Assembly: GCA_018907035.1 (NCBI GenBank)
Contig: JACCIC010000140.1
Coordinates: 1,061,501-1,125,500, forward strand
Direction: 5' to 3'
Origin: Sycobia sp. Sy_11
Taxonomy: Eukaryota > Arthropoda > Insecta > Hymenoptera > Epichrysomallidae
Length of the DNA stretch: 64,000 nt
In this document: in pieces, positions 22,990-35,213 of the stretch
Position numbering within the stretch: the first letter of the stretch is position 1
Layout of the letters: every line of letters begins with the position of its first letter
Position numbers and translations under genes: made by a program
The notes under the pieces: model-generated
Databases searched by the model: none
Told to the model about the DNA's origin: nothing
The model's input: the letters and a program-made list of their open reading frames with translations, nothing else

Positions 22990-23920
22990 TTAGACGATCG
23001 TTCTGCGAATGTCAGACTTTATTTGCGTTTCAGAAGTGTTATAGAAAATGTATTTATTGATAATCGACTCTAACAGACAATCGCTACGGTAGGAGCACTT
23101 TTTACGTATGACGGATTTCAAATATTGTTTCAATGATTTTATCGAGTCACGAGCAGAAGTTCGTGTATTTCGATTCCGGATTTGGCCGTAATGCACAACA
23201 TCCATCTTGATATACTCAAATGCTCAAATAGAATATATCTTTCAAATAAGGAAATATTTTTTTTTCTTTCAATCCAATCATTTCGTTAGCGACGGCAACT
23301 CAATATATCCATTTCGACGTGCTACATTTTTGCTGAAACGCAAATATTACACACGTACCTGAAAACGTCGAGCCAGCCAAGGTCTGCGAAACGCCGAAGC
23401 TTTATTCTAGGCGATTCAGAGAGAAGACGGGGGAAATAAAACGTATATGTCGACGCGTAGGCGTTATCTAAAGCCCCTGCGCCAATTTGCACTTTTCGCC
23501 ATGCGTGAAAATCATTGTCTTGTGTCCCGACGAAAAATGCGATTTTAACTCTCGTTTTATCGCACATTGTTCTCGCAGATCTTTTTTTTTTTTTACGTTT
23601 CGCAGGAATTCGATTCAAATCCGGATTTTTTGGGACTTCACGATTTTGAAAATTCGAATTAATTTAAAAATACATGAATACCGGTAGTGATCTAGAAAAT
23701 ATTTCCATAAGTTTTAGGAACAGAAGTTTATGTAAAAGAGACGTCCAGAACACTATGGTATTGTAAAATATTTGCACTATAAAAATACAATGAAGATATG
23801 AATGACTGTTTGAAATAATAAGAGGTTTGAGTGGAAAGGAGGTATGCGCTCGGGTGAAATGAAATCAACAATATAGAATTAAATAAGATACTAACTTTAT
23901 TCTAGACATACATACACAAC

Positions 23921-23921
<1 letters not shown>
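22990..23921. other. AT-rich noncoding stretch
   Basis: Mostly AT-rich, with a T-run at 23582-23594. Short minus frames at 22990-23205 and 23322-23618 show no motif. Nothing recognised. Confidence 0.5.

Positions 23922-23993
<72 letters not shown>
23922..23993. repeat. Long (AC)n microsatellite
   Basis: About 35 AC units with a single CT interruption near 23961-23962. Confidence 0.97.
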
Positions 23994-23995
<2 letters not shown>

Positions 23996-23999
23996 AACA

Positions 24000-25060
24000 T
24001 AATTTCAATGGTTTAAATCTAATAGAGTTTCTTTACGGCTACGCTAAAAGTTATAATGCTTTTTACGCAGAAAAATTGCAATATTTCAGAAAAGAGTTTT
24101 TGATTTTTATAATTCTTAATCTACGATCTCATACATTATTAGAATTATATATTTTTTGTGTATTTTTGCTGTGTGTAAGACGAAAGTATCCTTCTTCAAC
24201 GTAGTCATATTAGTTATTATATATATTATATCGTATGTAAGTATTCTTCTGTTTTTGAGTCATTTCTTTGAGTTAAATTATTATTTCTTTTTTTGAATAC
24301 TAAGACGTTTATCATATGAATAATTCTACTTTACCAGTTATAGCTTTGGAAATCTTAGCATTCTTAATAAAAAAACATTATTTATTATAAAAAATTTTTT
24401 GAGTATCGCATTTATATGTTTCCTACATACTATAAAACTTTTGTCTTTCTTATCATTTGTATTATTATATTTTATATTAAGCGTTTTTATATGAAACTTC
24501 ATTTCAGAGAATAAAGAACCAATATCAGCCGAAAAAATTATACGATACAATTGTTTTTATGTAAATTTTAATGTGAATGTATGTGTAATAATTAGGTATT
24601 ATCTCTATTATCTAAATCTATATGTCAATCGTTCATTGGCAATAATACTTATAGTATTAAGAGATCTTTATTAAGTAACAAGAGAGCTTAATTAAAGCTC
24701 TTATATATTCTGTATAAAATACAGCCGAGTATAGTTACTGATACATACTTGAGATGCCAATGGTAGTTGGTTATTTTTTCAAAAACATAAAAAAAACTAG
24801 GGACCTTACTTACTCTCTTAGTTTTAGAAACAATCTTTTATTTAATATATTATCTACGTTTCAAGCCTGAATAGGGTTTCTCTTTAAGATATCAAATCAG
24901 TTTTGACTTGGCAAGCTTGTAGCTTGTGATAGATACATTCTGAATAAAATTTTACTTAGGTTCGTAAGAATCTAAATATATGAAATGAAAGATTGCCAGT
25001 CAAATTGAGATGGTCTCGAATTTTCTTCTTGTTTTTTTTTTTTCAATTTAAAGATCACAC
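24000..25060. other. AT-rich noncoding stretch
   Basis: Strongly AT-rich unique sequence. A 70-codon minus frame at 24338-24550 is rich in I, F, K and N and carries no signal. Nothing recognised. Confidence 0.55.
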
Positions 25061-25359
25061 TAAACTGCTCGTTAAAAAATTCTGCGATTCTTGCTTCACG
25101 CGCACGTATTCTACGTTCGCGACGCGAGCATAACGTCTGAATGGCCGAGAAGACGATTTTATGCGTGAATTAGTGAAAAAAGCATCGTGGTTCCGGGAAT
25201 ATGTAGGGCACTTGGAACGGAGCGCATCGATCCCGTGAAATTTCGAAGCATCCTTTACACATACAGAGACCGCGCGTGAAATACCGAAAGCCGGGCGCGA
25301 TAAACACGGCGCAACTCGTGTATACGGACTTCGTCCCCGCCGCGGAAGAAATAGGCGAA

Positions 25360-25381
25360 GGGGGAAGGGGGAGGGGTTGGG
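25360..25381 (+). other. Potential G-quadruplex motif
   Basis: G5, G5, G4 and G3 runs are separated by one or two bases. Confidence 0.65.
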
Positions 25382-25547
25382 AAATCGGTCAAGAGACTCG
25401 CTTATCTGTGACACCCGCTGCCGAGCTTCCCTCTCGCGATGCCGATGATGCGCGCTCTCGTATCGTTTTCCTCGTCGACAATGGGAAAATAGAACATAAT
25501 CGAAGTAGCGTGCTTCGATATTTGCCCCTCTGTCACCTCTTCTCCCC

Positions 25548-25550
<3 letters not shown>

Positions 25551-25590
<40 letters not shown>
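25551..25590. repeat. (TC)n microsatellite
   Basis: About 20 TC units. Confidence 0.96.
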
Positions 25591-25592
<2 letters not shown>

Positions 25593-26354
25593 GTCGAGAG
25601 AATGAAAGAATAGCTCCTCGCGCTCGACTAAATTCCGTTCCAGCGAACGGGTAAATTTATTTTGTCTCGTTTCTTATAAGCCGAATTTTAATTTTATACG
25701 CACGCACGCATTGCTCGGGATGTATGGCTCGAGTGCGTACACATTTATTTACTTTTATCTCGTACTGGCTAAGAGTTATAGGAATACGTTTTGTTACATC
25801 TGTATCTTGTTTTTGACGGATTATAGGGTTCCTTTGCCATTTTTCGCCATCGAAACATTCTTATACCGATGTTTTTGAAAATTCTTCTAAAGTACATAGA
25901 TTTTTCTTTGCTCCGACTCATTCAATGATACTGGTTTAATGTCTTTTTGAGTTCCTTGCGGATGCAGCGATTTCGTCCGTACGGCTGAGTTTTGATGTTG
26001 AATTTTTTTTTTTTTGTTTGAACTCAATGCCGGGAGTATGCTGAAGTCTCGTTCGAGGCGTGCCGATGCACGTCAGTGCCTGTCTACGATATCGCGGTAT
26101 TCTGCGCGTCGCCACGGTACTTTCGCCCCGTGGACAGAGGCGGGGATGGAGATGTCGAGGAAAGGCTACGCGACTCGGGGGCTCGGTCGTTGCGATCGCT
26201 TCATCCGAAGACGGCTTTGCCGCGATCGATAGCTGCCTGTGATATTGTTAAAACTGACTCACTGTCTTTCGCACTTGTATCTGACGCTGTATTTTAGTAT
26301 TTCATGGGATTTATGGCTCTTTCAGTCTAATATATACGAACGCTTTGTATCCAA

Positions 26355-26375
26355 GATGACGTATAAATAGACGTC
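26355..26375 (+). promoter_or_regulatory. TATAAATA flanked by GACGT half-sites
   Basis: TATAAATA at 26362-26369 is preceded by TGACG and followed by GACGTC, the half-sites of CRE/ATF-type elements. No coding frame follows, so a function is only a possibility. Confidence 0.15.
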
Positions 26376-26880
26376 CGCGTCAATTTTTCTCTCACCCGCT
26401 CTTTCTCTCTTTTACGACGATGGTTAGGCGAAGTTTGCTTTAAAAGTCCTCGTGTTGCGGTTCCGCGATCCCCCTTCCCTATCCACTCCTCCCGCTATTT
26501 TGTCGCTTACCGAGGCTTTAAGACGATTACGGGATAATCTGCTCACGGGCTGCTTTTTGCCCTCCCCCCCCCTTTTTTGCCACCGCCCGTCCCTCGTGCT
26601 TTCTTCGTAATTACAGGAGTTTGCATTGTGCGCGAGCGAGGACCGTCCGTCCCATCCTCCCTCGCCTCTCCCCGTAATCGTCCGTCTTCCCTCGTCCGGA
26701 ATCGCCCGCTTATATTTTCAGCGTCAACGCTGTGTTCTCGATTTCCCCGTCGACGCTTTGATATAGCGCGGACGCGGCAACTTACTTTTTGTTTTGTTTT
26801 TTTTTTTTTTTGTTTTTTTTTTTCTTTTCCATTTAGTCGGCGATTCTCGTGGTTCGTGAATCCGACTTGAAACTTTTAGC

Positions 26881-28310
26881 CGGACTATCGCAGTCATTCT
26901 ACTTTTAATAATTCTATATAAGTTTGAGAAGTCGGTTGCGTTGATCTTTGGTCCCGCGGTCGCTTATTGAAATCGAACTCGTTGTGCAACTGTACAGAGC
27001 GAATACCCTTATAGTGTCCAGGCTTTCTTATTTGTTTCGATATTGCCACTTTGGCTAGAGAGCGTGAGACTATCAAGGAGATTATTTCAATTTTATTATA
27101 ATTAAAGTTACTGCTGACATGCATATATATATACATTAGAGACATGGCTCTATATGTTTGGCTTGAAAAATTTCCTTCAATATCCAGATACGAAATTATC
27201 AGGTCGGCAGAGCGTACTTTTTAGGATTGCATGTAAAAACTCCTTAAATCATCGTAATATAAATCTTTGAATAAATCTTTTTTATCTTGTATTATTTTAA
27301 TGCAACCATTATATTATTACTAAATATTCTGTTGATTGGATTATCTTCATTATTAAATGCGCATGAATTGGTATAATATATTAGTGCAGTCATGTGGCTT
27401 GTATCAGGTATGTATAGTACTATAAGAATGTCCTAATCTGTGGAATAAGGTACATTTTGAGCACTGGAATTAACTATGTTAGGACATATTGATTTAAATG
27501 GTATTGATAAGGATAAATTAATTTCAACAGAATTCTTCTACGTTCTCAGCATAAGATTTGAGAATATTACACGCTTGAATGATATCATACAACTACAGTT
27601 GCAAATCCTGCTTATAGTTCATATACATAAAAACTATAATGCAATGTTATACTTTTGCATAAATTGTGTTTAGAAATGATTATTTAATTTTATTAAAATT
27701 AGTCTGTGGATGAAAACCACTTGATCCAATTTTTCTTTTAACTCACTCTTTTCAAATTAAGAGAATATAAGTTATTCTTATTTAGCATCAGTATAATAAA
27801 AGAAAAAAGAAACATTGGCAGTCTGACTGAATGGCGATGCTCTTTTAAATACGTCAAAATTTAATGTTAATTATCTGTTTTGTGATAAGAAATTTGAATA
27901 AAGTTGATGAAAATTATCGTATTTAATATGTAAATCGACATAAAATTAAAAAACAAAAAATAAATGCGGAATATCTTTCAAATTTTTTAATTAAGTGAAA
28001 TAATCAGTATATGTAGAGACAACCAGAACCAATTTAAATTTCCTGGATTTTCAATAAATGATGAAATTTGTGTTAAATAGTGAAAGTTTCATAATTTTGT
28101 TTATACACTTTTCGTAATCGGGACCATCATTAATACATCATTATATGCTTAAGTATCTCACGTACAAGGCGACGTTCTCTATATGCCAATTATCATATTA
28201 GAATTTCAAGTATTTAACAGCTAATTACACCTTATACATGAAGTAACTGACCTACTGAAAATCATAAAATGATCGTATATCCGCGCACTAGTTTGGAATA
28301 TTGCGACAAT
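26881..28310. other. AT-rich noncoding stretch
   Basis: AT-rich unique sequence. Small frames at 26894-27145 (minus) and 27476-27673 (plus) show no motif. Nothing else. Confidence 0.55.
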
Positions 28311-29077
28311 CGATGCAATGCAAAGAGGGGCGGGGGAGGGTCACGTTCTTATTGATCGGCCAATTAAGAGCAATAAAACCTCGGGAAGCTTCGCAAACGA
28401 TAACGATAGGAGAACGAGGAAAGAAGATCGCTTCGCTAGTTTAAACGTCCCCGGCTACGCTCGGCCTCTCCGCCGCCTATGTGCGGATGTTTTTTTTCTA
28501 CCAAAAACAAAAGATCGCTTTCCCGTCTAATTAGGAGGAGGGGCGGAATGGGAGTACTCTCGTGCGTACGCGACCACCCCCCTTCAACCTCCTCGATTAC
28601 GCGCGTTATTCTGCCCAGGGTCCAACGACTCCCGGCTACGCGACCGTGGGGACTTTTGTTTTTTTGGCTCCCGCGAAAGGGTGTATGAACTATAATATAT
28701 ATATATATATATAAGTGAACACTCTTCCCTCCCTCCCCCGTGGTATAAATACGACGTTGTGTTATTTCGCCCGTCAACGAGCGACTCGGATCTCGGGAAT
28801 AGAGCAGGAATCGCTCGGTATATAACACGCCCTACATATACGTATTTACACGCCAGCATCGGGGTCGCGCCGGTCGATATCGGGATCCCTTGTTTGTAAT
28901 ATATATGTATATATATACACACTTACATATACATGGGCGTTTTCGTATTTTTCGTATACGCAGAGTTTCAATTATATGGAAAGGGATCGGCTTACTTCCC
29001 AGAATTTCTCTATTTATGGAGACCGTGGAAAGCGGGGCCCTGACAAATGGCCGATTTCAGCTCGACTATTACGGCGA
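28311..29077. other. GC-moderate block
   Basis: GC-moderate with a short TA run at 28695-28714 and CpG-rich words. Overlapping frames on both strands (130 and 112 codons minus, 70 and 69 plus) use the TA run and are not credible. Confidence 0.45.
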
Positions 29078-29122
29078 AGGAGGAGGAGGAGGAGGAGGAG
29101 AGAGAGAGAGTGAGTGAGTGAG
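29078..29122. repeat. (GGA)n-(GA)n-(GTGA)n compound repeat
   Basis: About seven GGA units pass into GA units and then three GTGA units. The strand is pure purine except for the T in the last part. Confidence 0.9.
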
Positions 29123-29544
29123 AAGACGGGGGATGAAAGCCCGCGGCTCGAGGTGGGTGATTCATGTCATGGCATAAGATACCTTCATATCTCAGATGAA
29201 GTGCCGACGTTCCCTTTTTTTCACTCGACCGCGTTTAATACGCACGAGCACTTTCTCTCTCGGCCTTCTCTCGCTTCAATTTTTGGGAGGATCGCGGCAG
29301 AAAAAATAAATGGATTTTCTTTTTTACTCTTTTTTCTTTTTTCTTTTTTTTTTTTTTACTGGAAACTCAATCGATTAACGTCTTCTTTTGCAGCCGGCTA
29401 ATACGTTAAAAGAGTCGCGTAAATAACCCATTCGCTCGGCAAATATTCGAGATGTCCGACGCATGTACGTGTATATAAATTTGATCCGCTCGTACTGCCG
29501 GCGCTGTCGCCTCGTCACCGTTGACGTTGACAGTCGACTTTCTC

Positions 29545-29545
<1 letters not shown>

Positions 29546-29621
<76 letters not shown>
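29546..29621. repeat. (CT)n(AT)n compound microsatellite
   Basis: About 18 CT units join directly to about 20 AT units. A reverse-complementary compound array lies at 29892-29959. Confidence 0.96.
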
Positions 29622-29622
<1 letters not shown>

Positions 29623-29755
29623 CTTTTCGTTTATTGCCAGCTCAGCAGCTCGTCGAGAGCTGTCGTATATAGCAGCGCTCATCGTGCGTGCCACGGCCAC
29701 CTGCGGTTCGGACATCGTCCGTATATAAACAGTCGGAGAAAGCTTTCGCGGCCTC

Positions 29756-29757
<2 letters not shown>

Positions 29758-29799
<42 letters not shown>
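29758..29799. repeat. (TA)n microsatellite
   Basis: About 20 TA units, midway between the two compound arrays that flank it. Confidence 0.96.
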
Positions 29800-29800
<1 letters not shown>

Positions 29801-29889
29801 CACGTGCGAGGGCGCGCGAAACGATCGGCGCCGAGAGTCGTTTCGTCCCGTTCGCTCGCTGTTTTTCGGGCGAATGCGTTCTGTATGTG

Positions 29890-29891
<2 letters not shown>

Positions 29892-29959
<68 letters not shown>
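29892..29959. repeat. (AT)n(GA)n compound microsatellite
   Basis: About 22 AT units join directly to about 12 GA units: the mirror, reverse-complement order of 29546-29621. Minus-strand frames of 184 and 187 codons across this region are repeat artefacts. Confidence 0.96.
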
Positions 29960-30903
29960 AATCGGACTTAAGTTTATGACGAAGACGCCCCGTCGTAAAC
30001 AAACGGCACGGTGCGCATTTGCTGCCGAAGCTCTTGATCTTGCTGTAGAAGAGCGAGTCGAAAGGTTTTTCTTTTCTTTTCTCTGTTGTTTTTTTTCTCT
30101 CTCTCCATTTTGTATTGGGAATTGATATCGTCGCCACGATCTCTCGCGCGAATATTGGAAATTTAAGTTGGCCAAGGATTTGCGCTGGAAAAGCACGTAT
30201 AACGGACACGTCGTGTTTACGTATTTTCAAAGTTATTCTCATAAGAGTCGGAATTGTCCTTGTGTATTTTGAAAAATTTTAGACAAACTACTGGGCGGCG
30301 AATGATTTTGATGGTCAATCAAGCATGAAATTCAATTCCGAAAATCGAAGGAAAGTCTTATCGAATAAGATATTATCTTATTTAACTCTTGGCAATTGTC
30401 AAAATAACCGCGTGATCGAAAACTAGAAAAATATCGAAAAAGAACACTTTATGCTTCGACAAAGATCCAGCAGATCGACCCAGATCCGAAGATGGATGCA
30501 AAGAAAAAAAAAACTTCTCGCCCCTTTTCTAAACAAACTTTTCTCCGTTCCAGTGGCACGTATGCGTACTTGTCGCTCGCGTGCCTCCCACCGCCGAGCC
30601 TCTGTGCACTGCGGCCCATTACGTAGTATCGTATCGGACGCGACGCGGCGCGGCGCTGCAGCTTCCAACGCCGAATACGGGCAGCCCGCCCGCTGCGAAT
30701 AAAACGAAATAGCTGTATACAAGTAGTCCCCCCTCCCGACCCCCCCCCCTTTTTGAGCAAAACAGTTCCTTCCCGGAAATAACTTCTCGCTTGCATCGGC
30801 AGCGATTTCCTCCCGCTCCTTACGTACATCATTAATTAACCATCTTCCAACCGCTTGAGTCTTATCTCATTATCGATGAAGACTTAAACTTTTTAATATC
30901 ATT

Positions 30904-30907
<4 letters not shown>
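29960..30907. other. Noncoding block, GC-rich in its middle
   Basis: Mixed sequence with T-runs. GC- and CpG-rich DNA lies at about 30530-30700. Opposed frames there (minus 30423-30722 and 30449-30832, plus 30451-30702) cancel one another as gene candidates. Confidence 0.45.
30728..30749 (-). other. C-run tract
   Basis: Runs of six, three and nine or more C separated by short gaps. It could form a G-structure on the minus strand. Confidence 0.5.
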
Positions 30908-30956
<49 letters not shown>

Positions 30957-31000
30957 TGTGTGTATGTATGTATGTGCGTATGTATGTGTGTGTGTACGTA
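30908..31000. repeat. (TA)n followed by (TGTA)/(TG)n
   Basis: About 23 TA units pass into imperfect TGTA, TGCG and TG units. Confidence 0.93.
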
Positions 31001-32197
31001 TATAATACAGAGCCGAAGAGTGTCGAGAAGTCAAGGGAACAAAAGGAAGCGGGTCATTATTCCTTTTGACGATGTCAGCTTAATTGGCAGCTTAATTAAG
31101 GAAGTTTTGCGAAAGCAAATTATTTTGCCCGAAGCGAGCGTGCGACGTGAGCTTAGATTTCTTACGATGGCTCGCCTTGGATAATATAAACTGTTTAGCG
31201 AGACAGAATATTTTATGCTTAACATTCATAATAGACCGAATCATATGACTAAAAATAATAATCCTCTGTTCTTGAAGTGATTAATATTAGAAAAAAAATT
31301 ATTAGAATTCTCAAATTGTATCAATTTATTTATATATATTTGAAAAAAAGTGAATATTGTAAAAGAACAAGTATGACCGAGTATGAATAATTGCAACGTT
31401 CCTTCGTTAAAATTTTTTTTATTAAAAAGTCTTTTTTTTTATTAAAAATATTTATTTTCGTCAAATATATGCGTAATTTGATATTATTGCACAAGTAAAT
31501 AATTTAATACTTTTACTTCCAATCGATTTCTAGAGTTAAACTTTTTGACGTTTTCTCCTCTTCAGAAATTTTAGTAAAACGTCACGAATAGAGACGTAAA
31601 ACGTGAAAATAGGAAAATCGAGATAATAAAATCAAAGATTTTCCGATATTGATCCAGACGCGGTAAAATAATTTAATAAATCGAAATTTGCAATTTTATG
31701 AAATTTTTCTCACCGAGTAATGCAATTTACGCCCAATCATATTCTCCGTCGTATATAGAAAAAAATCCGAAAAATTCGAAACTGCCGTCGTGTACCGCCG
31801 TCATTATCGATTGGAATCTGAAAGCACGCGAATAACTGTTAAAATATTCACTTTAAAAAAAAAAAAAAAATTATGCTTCAGCTTCTACAAAAATGTCAAA
31901 TCATAATTCGATAAAGAAGCTATTTTGGTTTAAGTAATCCATTAAATGCAACGTAACCTCTATGAATCGCCCATTCCTTTCTTCAAGCAAAACGCTTTCG
32001 TATCGGGAAAAAAGAATAAATTTCGAATTAAATCAACCTATCCGATCATGATCAGAATTATTATATCTCGACTCACTCGCGATATTGATCAGATACGCAT
32101 ATTTCCCTTGCTGGTATTTGCCAACACATCGACAATGCTCGGCTTCCACGCTCCTAAGTAAACTATTTATTTCTGTGACTACGTGCATCTATATACT

Positions 32198-32201
<4 letters not shown>
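31001..32201. other. AT-rich noncoding stretch
   Basis: AT-rich unique sequence with an A-run of about 16 at 31855-31870. Frames at 30960-31184 (plus) and 31031-31225 (minus) oppose each other. Nothing recognised. Confidence 0.5.

Positions 32202-32253
<52 letters not shown>
32202..32253. repeat. (TA)n microsatellite
   Basis: About 26 TA units. Confidence 0.97.
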
Positions 32254-32255
<2 letters not shown>

Positions 32256-32442
32256 AAACAAAACGATCTCGCAAGCAAATTAGAACGGTTACGCGTTTAA
32301 ATAAATGGATGTGCGGGGGCTGTTTGCCGCTTACCTCTCGACCCCCGCGCCTTAATTACCGGTCGTTACACGGTACTGCGGAGTGCGGACATTATTTCAA
32401 TCTGCCGCGCACGCCTCTATATTCAGCGGGCTGTGGCTCAAC

Positions 32443-32459
32443 GATATATATATAGATAT

Positions 32460-32490
<31 letters not shown>
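32443..32490. repeat. Interrupted (TA)n microsatellite
   Basis: TA runs broken by GATA and by one AA junction. Confidence 0.93.
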
Positions 32491-32628
32491 GTAAGGCTCG
32501 ATTCGGCGGAATCGATTAATTCGTTGCGCTGAACGGTTGTGGCCACCGTCAACATCACCGCGGTTGTGTGTGCGTGAGCGTGTGTGCATGTGTTTACGGA
32601 CGCAATTTAATTATTTTATCGAAGATCT

Positions 32629-32629
<1 letters not shown>

Positions 32630-32678
<49 letters not shown>
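32630..32678. repeat. (TA)n microsatellite
   Basis: About 24 TA units, immediately followed by a possible repeat-element end. Confidence 0.97.
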
Positions 32679-32679
<1 letters not shown>

Positions 32680-32830
32680 TGGATGTTCCCGAATCTACTG
32701 AACATTAGATCACACCTGCCTCAATCAGGAGATTTTGAAGAAATTTGTAAAAAAAAGTGGGCGCCGTTTTGAGTTTTCGTTCGGGAGGCTGAAGTTAACG
32801 AGTCAGGCGTAGATTTTCGCAAGCCTTTGA
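32678..32830. mobile_element. Possible dispersed-repeat fragment
   Basis: From the edge of the TA array the sequence reads CTGGATGTTCCCGAATCTAC, then an AGGAGATTTTG block, an A-run and GTTAACGAGT near 32796. From memory, the GGxTGTTCCC start together with a later TTAACGAGT is a pattern seen in short dispersed repeats of ant and other insect genomes. I cannot name the family. No coding capacity or second terminus is evident. Confidence 0.25.
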
Positions 32831-33442
32831 AGAAATAGGCCGAAAAAGCTACTTATTTTCCTTCGACAAAAGAATATCAATAAAAACTAAGTATATATGT
32901 TTAGCGTTGAATACAAAGTATTAATAGGAAATATTTCTGTCGACTTAAAGACAGGAAAAGCTTTATGAGATGATATTAATGTAAATAATACAAGAGAATC
33001 TATTCTAGAAAAACATGCAGCTTTTGGTATTTACGTATATGCAAGTAAAAATACTTGCGTCGATAAATATAAATGTATTACGGTCTATATACTGTTTTTT
33101 TTGAAAACCGTAATTTAAACGCATAATGGATAAATGTTCATGATTATACATTTATATCATATGATTTAATTTGTAAATAATGTAACTCATATATTATGTA
33201 ACTTGTAATATTGCTATATATGTATAAACCTCACATAGAGGTTTCAGTAAGCTTAAATGAAGAAAAAAAATAAACAAAAACTATGTACATATTTTAATAA
33301 CTTCGATAAAAAAACTAACAACAAACAAAAATCAATCAGCCAGGCGTCGGAAAAACATTCTTAAATGATATAAGCAAAAAAAATAATTGTCTCCCTCGAT
33401 CAATTTTATGCGTCCAGAAGAGACGATATCGTATTCGAGCGA
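32831..33442. other. AT-rich noncoding stretch
   Basis: AT-rich, with short A-runs. Nothing recognised. Confidence 0.55.
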
Positions 33443-33616
33443 ATGCCATACGATCGCGGCTATCATGACTTTATACCGCGCGAATTGTCATTGCGCCCGA
33501 GTGAAAATTCAGCGCCGCCCGGCGCAACAGAGGGGTGCGCCGCCCCCTGTAATTTTCCGTTACGAAGAGTGCGGTGTAATGCGGTGAGACGTGCATTTGG
33601 AGCAGATGGTCTTAAG
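33443..33616 (+). CDS. Possible first coding exon, unrecognised product
   Basis: ATG at 33443 opens exactly 58 codons, ending at AAG followed by GTAAGA at 33617, a close match to the insect 5' splice-site consensus, in phase 0. The translated peptide is mixed: acidic, aromatic and arginine-rich near the start, with four cysteines or fewer in the middle and more arginines later. There is no signal peptide or motif. The frame simply continues past the donor to 33697, so splicing is not required. A second frame (33387-33587) is open over the same bases, which weakens the case. It could be a first exon with the rest beyond a long intron, or chance. Confidence 0.18.
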
Positions 33617-34064
33617 GTAAGAAAAGTTTCGATTCCGTCGATTGTTCGTTATTATTCTTCGTTATTGCGCGTATCGAGTAGATTTCCAACCGAATGAAAC
33701 GTCCTGGAAATACGTTTGTTTTTTCCCATGTTCGGCGTGTCGCCGATGATAATAGAGAGCGAGCACAATACCGGCCTGTTATTCGCTCGTTTATTTATGC
33801 ATTATTAGTACTCGAGGAAGATACATACAAATATTTATTTATCTTGCAATTACTCGAGAAATGAGTAAAAAAATTGTTCTTTTTTTGTTCGCTTTTTAAT
33901 CACCCCCTGTCTAAACGTCAGAGAATCTCTAAAAAATACTTCTCTAATAAAATAACGCTTGTCAGGGTATAAAGCGTCCACGGTCTGTTCTAAAGGGGTG
34001 AAATCAGAAAGACGTTTGAGCCGATTGGTCCTGGCCATTTTCTATCGTCCCGAAATGGACGTAT

Positions 34065-34065
34065 G

Positions 34066-34107
<42 letters not shown>

Positions 34108-34112
34108 ATCTC
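34065..34112. repeat. (CT)n with CTAT interruptions
   Basis: CT units with three or more TATC-type interruptions. Confidence 0.92.
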
Positions 34113-34567
34113 GTACATTATATTTTAAATGAACTCGCGACGACCAAAGTTAACCCGCATTTATGGATGCGTTGAATGGAAAAAACATCGAGAGATTTCA
34201 GATTATGAAGCGTACGAGACGTATTTTTTGCAGTGAATTTTGATGAAAGGCCGTCTCTAAAATAAAGAAAAATCAAATAAATAAATCGCTCTTTACGAAT
34301 TGTGCAGGTTCAATTTCTTTGATAATACGGCTGTTATTCGAGAACTGGTATTATTGAGATCGGGCTTTTTCCGAGCATTAGATCGGAGAATTTCGTCGCG
34401 TTAGTGAGACCAAGCGTGAAAGCAGAGGGACTGGAGCGGATCGACGTAGAGAAGCCCTATTTTCATTATTTCAAAAAAATTCCCAACTTTCATTTAAGAA
34501 CAAAAATTTAAGCTCGGGCGATCGATGCAGTTCCTCGCACAAAACCGCGGAATCTCTATAAATGCAT

Positions 34568-34588
34568 AAAAAAAAAAAAAAAAAAAAA
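34568..34588. repeat. A-homopolymer
   Basis: About 20 consecutive A. It could be a retroposed tail, but no recognisable body precedes it. Confidence 0.85.
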
Positions 34589-35191
34589 CAAACAACTGAG
34601 TATGAAAAATTCATAGAGAAACTTATACGACATATCCGTTTGCATTATTCAGAATTGCACGTATATCAAATGCGAGAGGTCGGGAAGTATAGGGATGGAT
34701 TGAAAAATGCAGGATATTAGTGCAAAAGCGGAAGCGTAAGGCAGTTGGCAAATGCGATAATACGATCGGGCGAGGTGGGGGGGGGGAGTCCTTGAAAGAC
34801 ATTTATTAGATAAGGAATAGCGTGCTATAATCCGTTATTGATACGGCTATCGACCATATCGGATATTTATTGTTATATAAAGAAGAAAGTCTCGATACTC
34901 GGCTGTCAAGTCGATATTTCACGCACGACCCCGAGTTCTCCCATAGATCCGCGTTAAAATTTTCGTCCGCTGAATTATCGCCCGGGCATATGGCTCGGCG
35001 CACAGTCCGAGCCCTTTATTCTTGCAAGGGCGATCGCGCGTACGTTTCGTTTCCCATTGAACGACACAGATGCGAAACTGCCGCCCGCTCGCGCGATTTA
35101 GTTTATAAATCGTCGGACAGAGAGCGCGCGAGTAATGCTGCTTAACTTCGACGAATGGGGTAATGCGCGTAGCGGCGCGCGACGGTGGCCA

Positions 35192-35213
35192 GGGAGGGGA
35201 GGGGAGGGGGGCG
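35192..35213 (+). other. Potential G-quadruplex motif
   Basis: G3, G4, G4 and G6 runs are separated by single A bases. Single-base loops make this a strong motif. Confidence 0.75.

Larger units (their letters stand above)
25061..26880. other. GC-moderate block with arrays and a TATA-like site
   Basis: CpG-moderate sequence with a G-quadruplex motif, a TC array, a TATAAATA site and long T-runs near 26795-26822. Frames here are short, overlap on opposite strands or include the arrays. No gene accepted. Confidence 0.45.
33700..35190. other. Noncoding stretch with a CT array, A-run and GC-rich end
   Basis: Mostly AT-rich to 34800, then GC-moderate. It contains a CT array and an A-run, both listed. 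Frames at 34870-35145 (plus) and 34919-35224 (minus) oppose each other. No gene. Confidence 0.5.

Noticed and set aside
29715..29735. TATATAAA as a promoter
   Set aside because: It is surrounded by TA arrays, with no initiator at the right spacing and no coding frame downstream.
29642..30242. 184- and 187-codon minus-strand frames
   Set aside because: Both are carried by the AT and GA arrays and translate to long Tyr-Ile and Ser-Leu repeats.
34568..34588. A-run as the tail of a retrogene or SINE
   Set aside because: No recognisable body, tRNA-like promoter boxes or target duplication precedes it.
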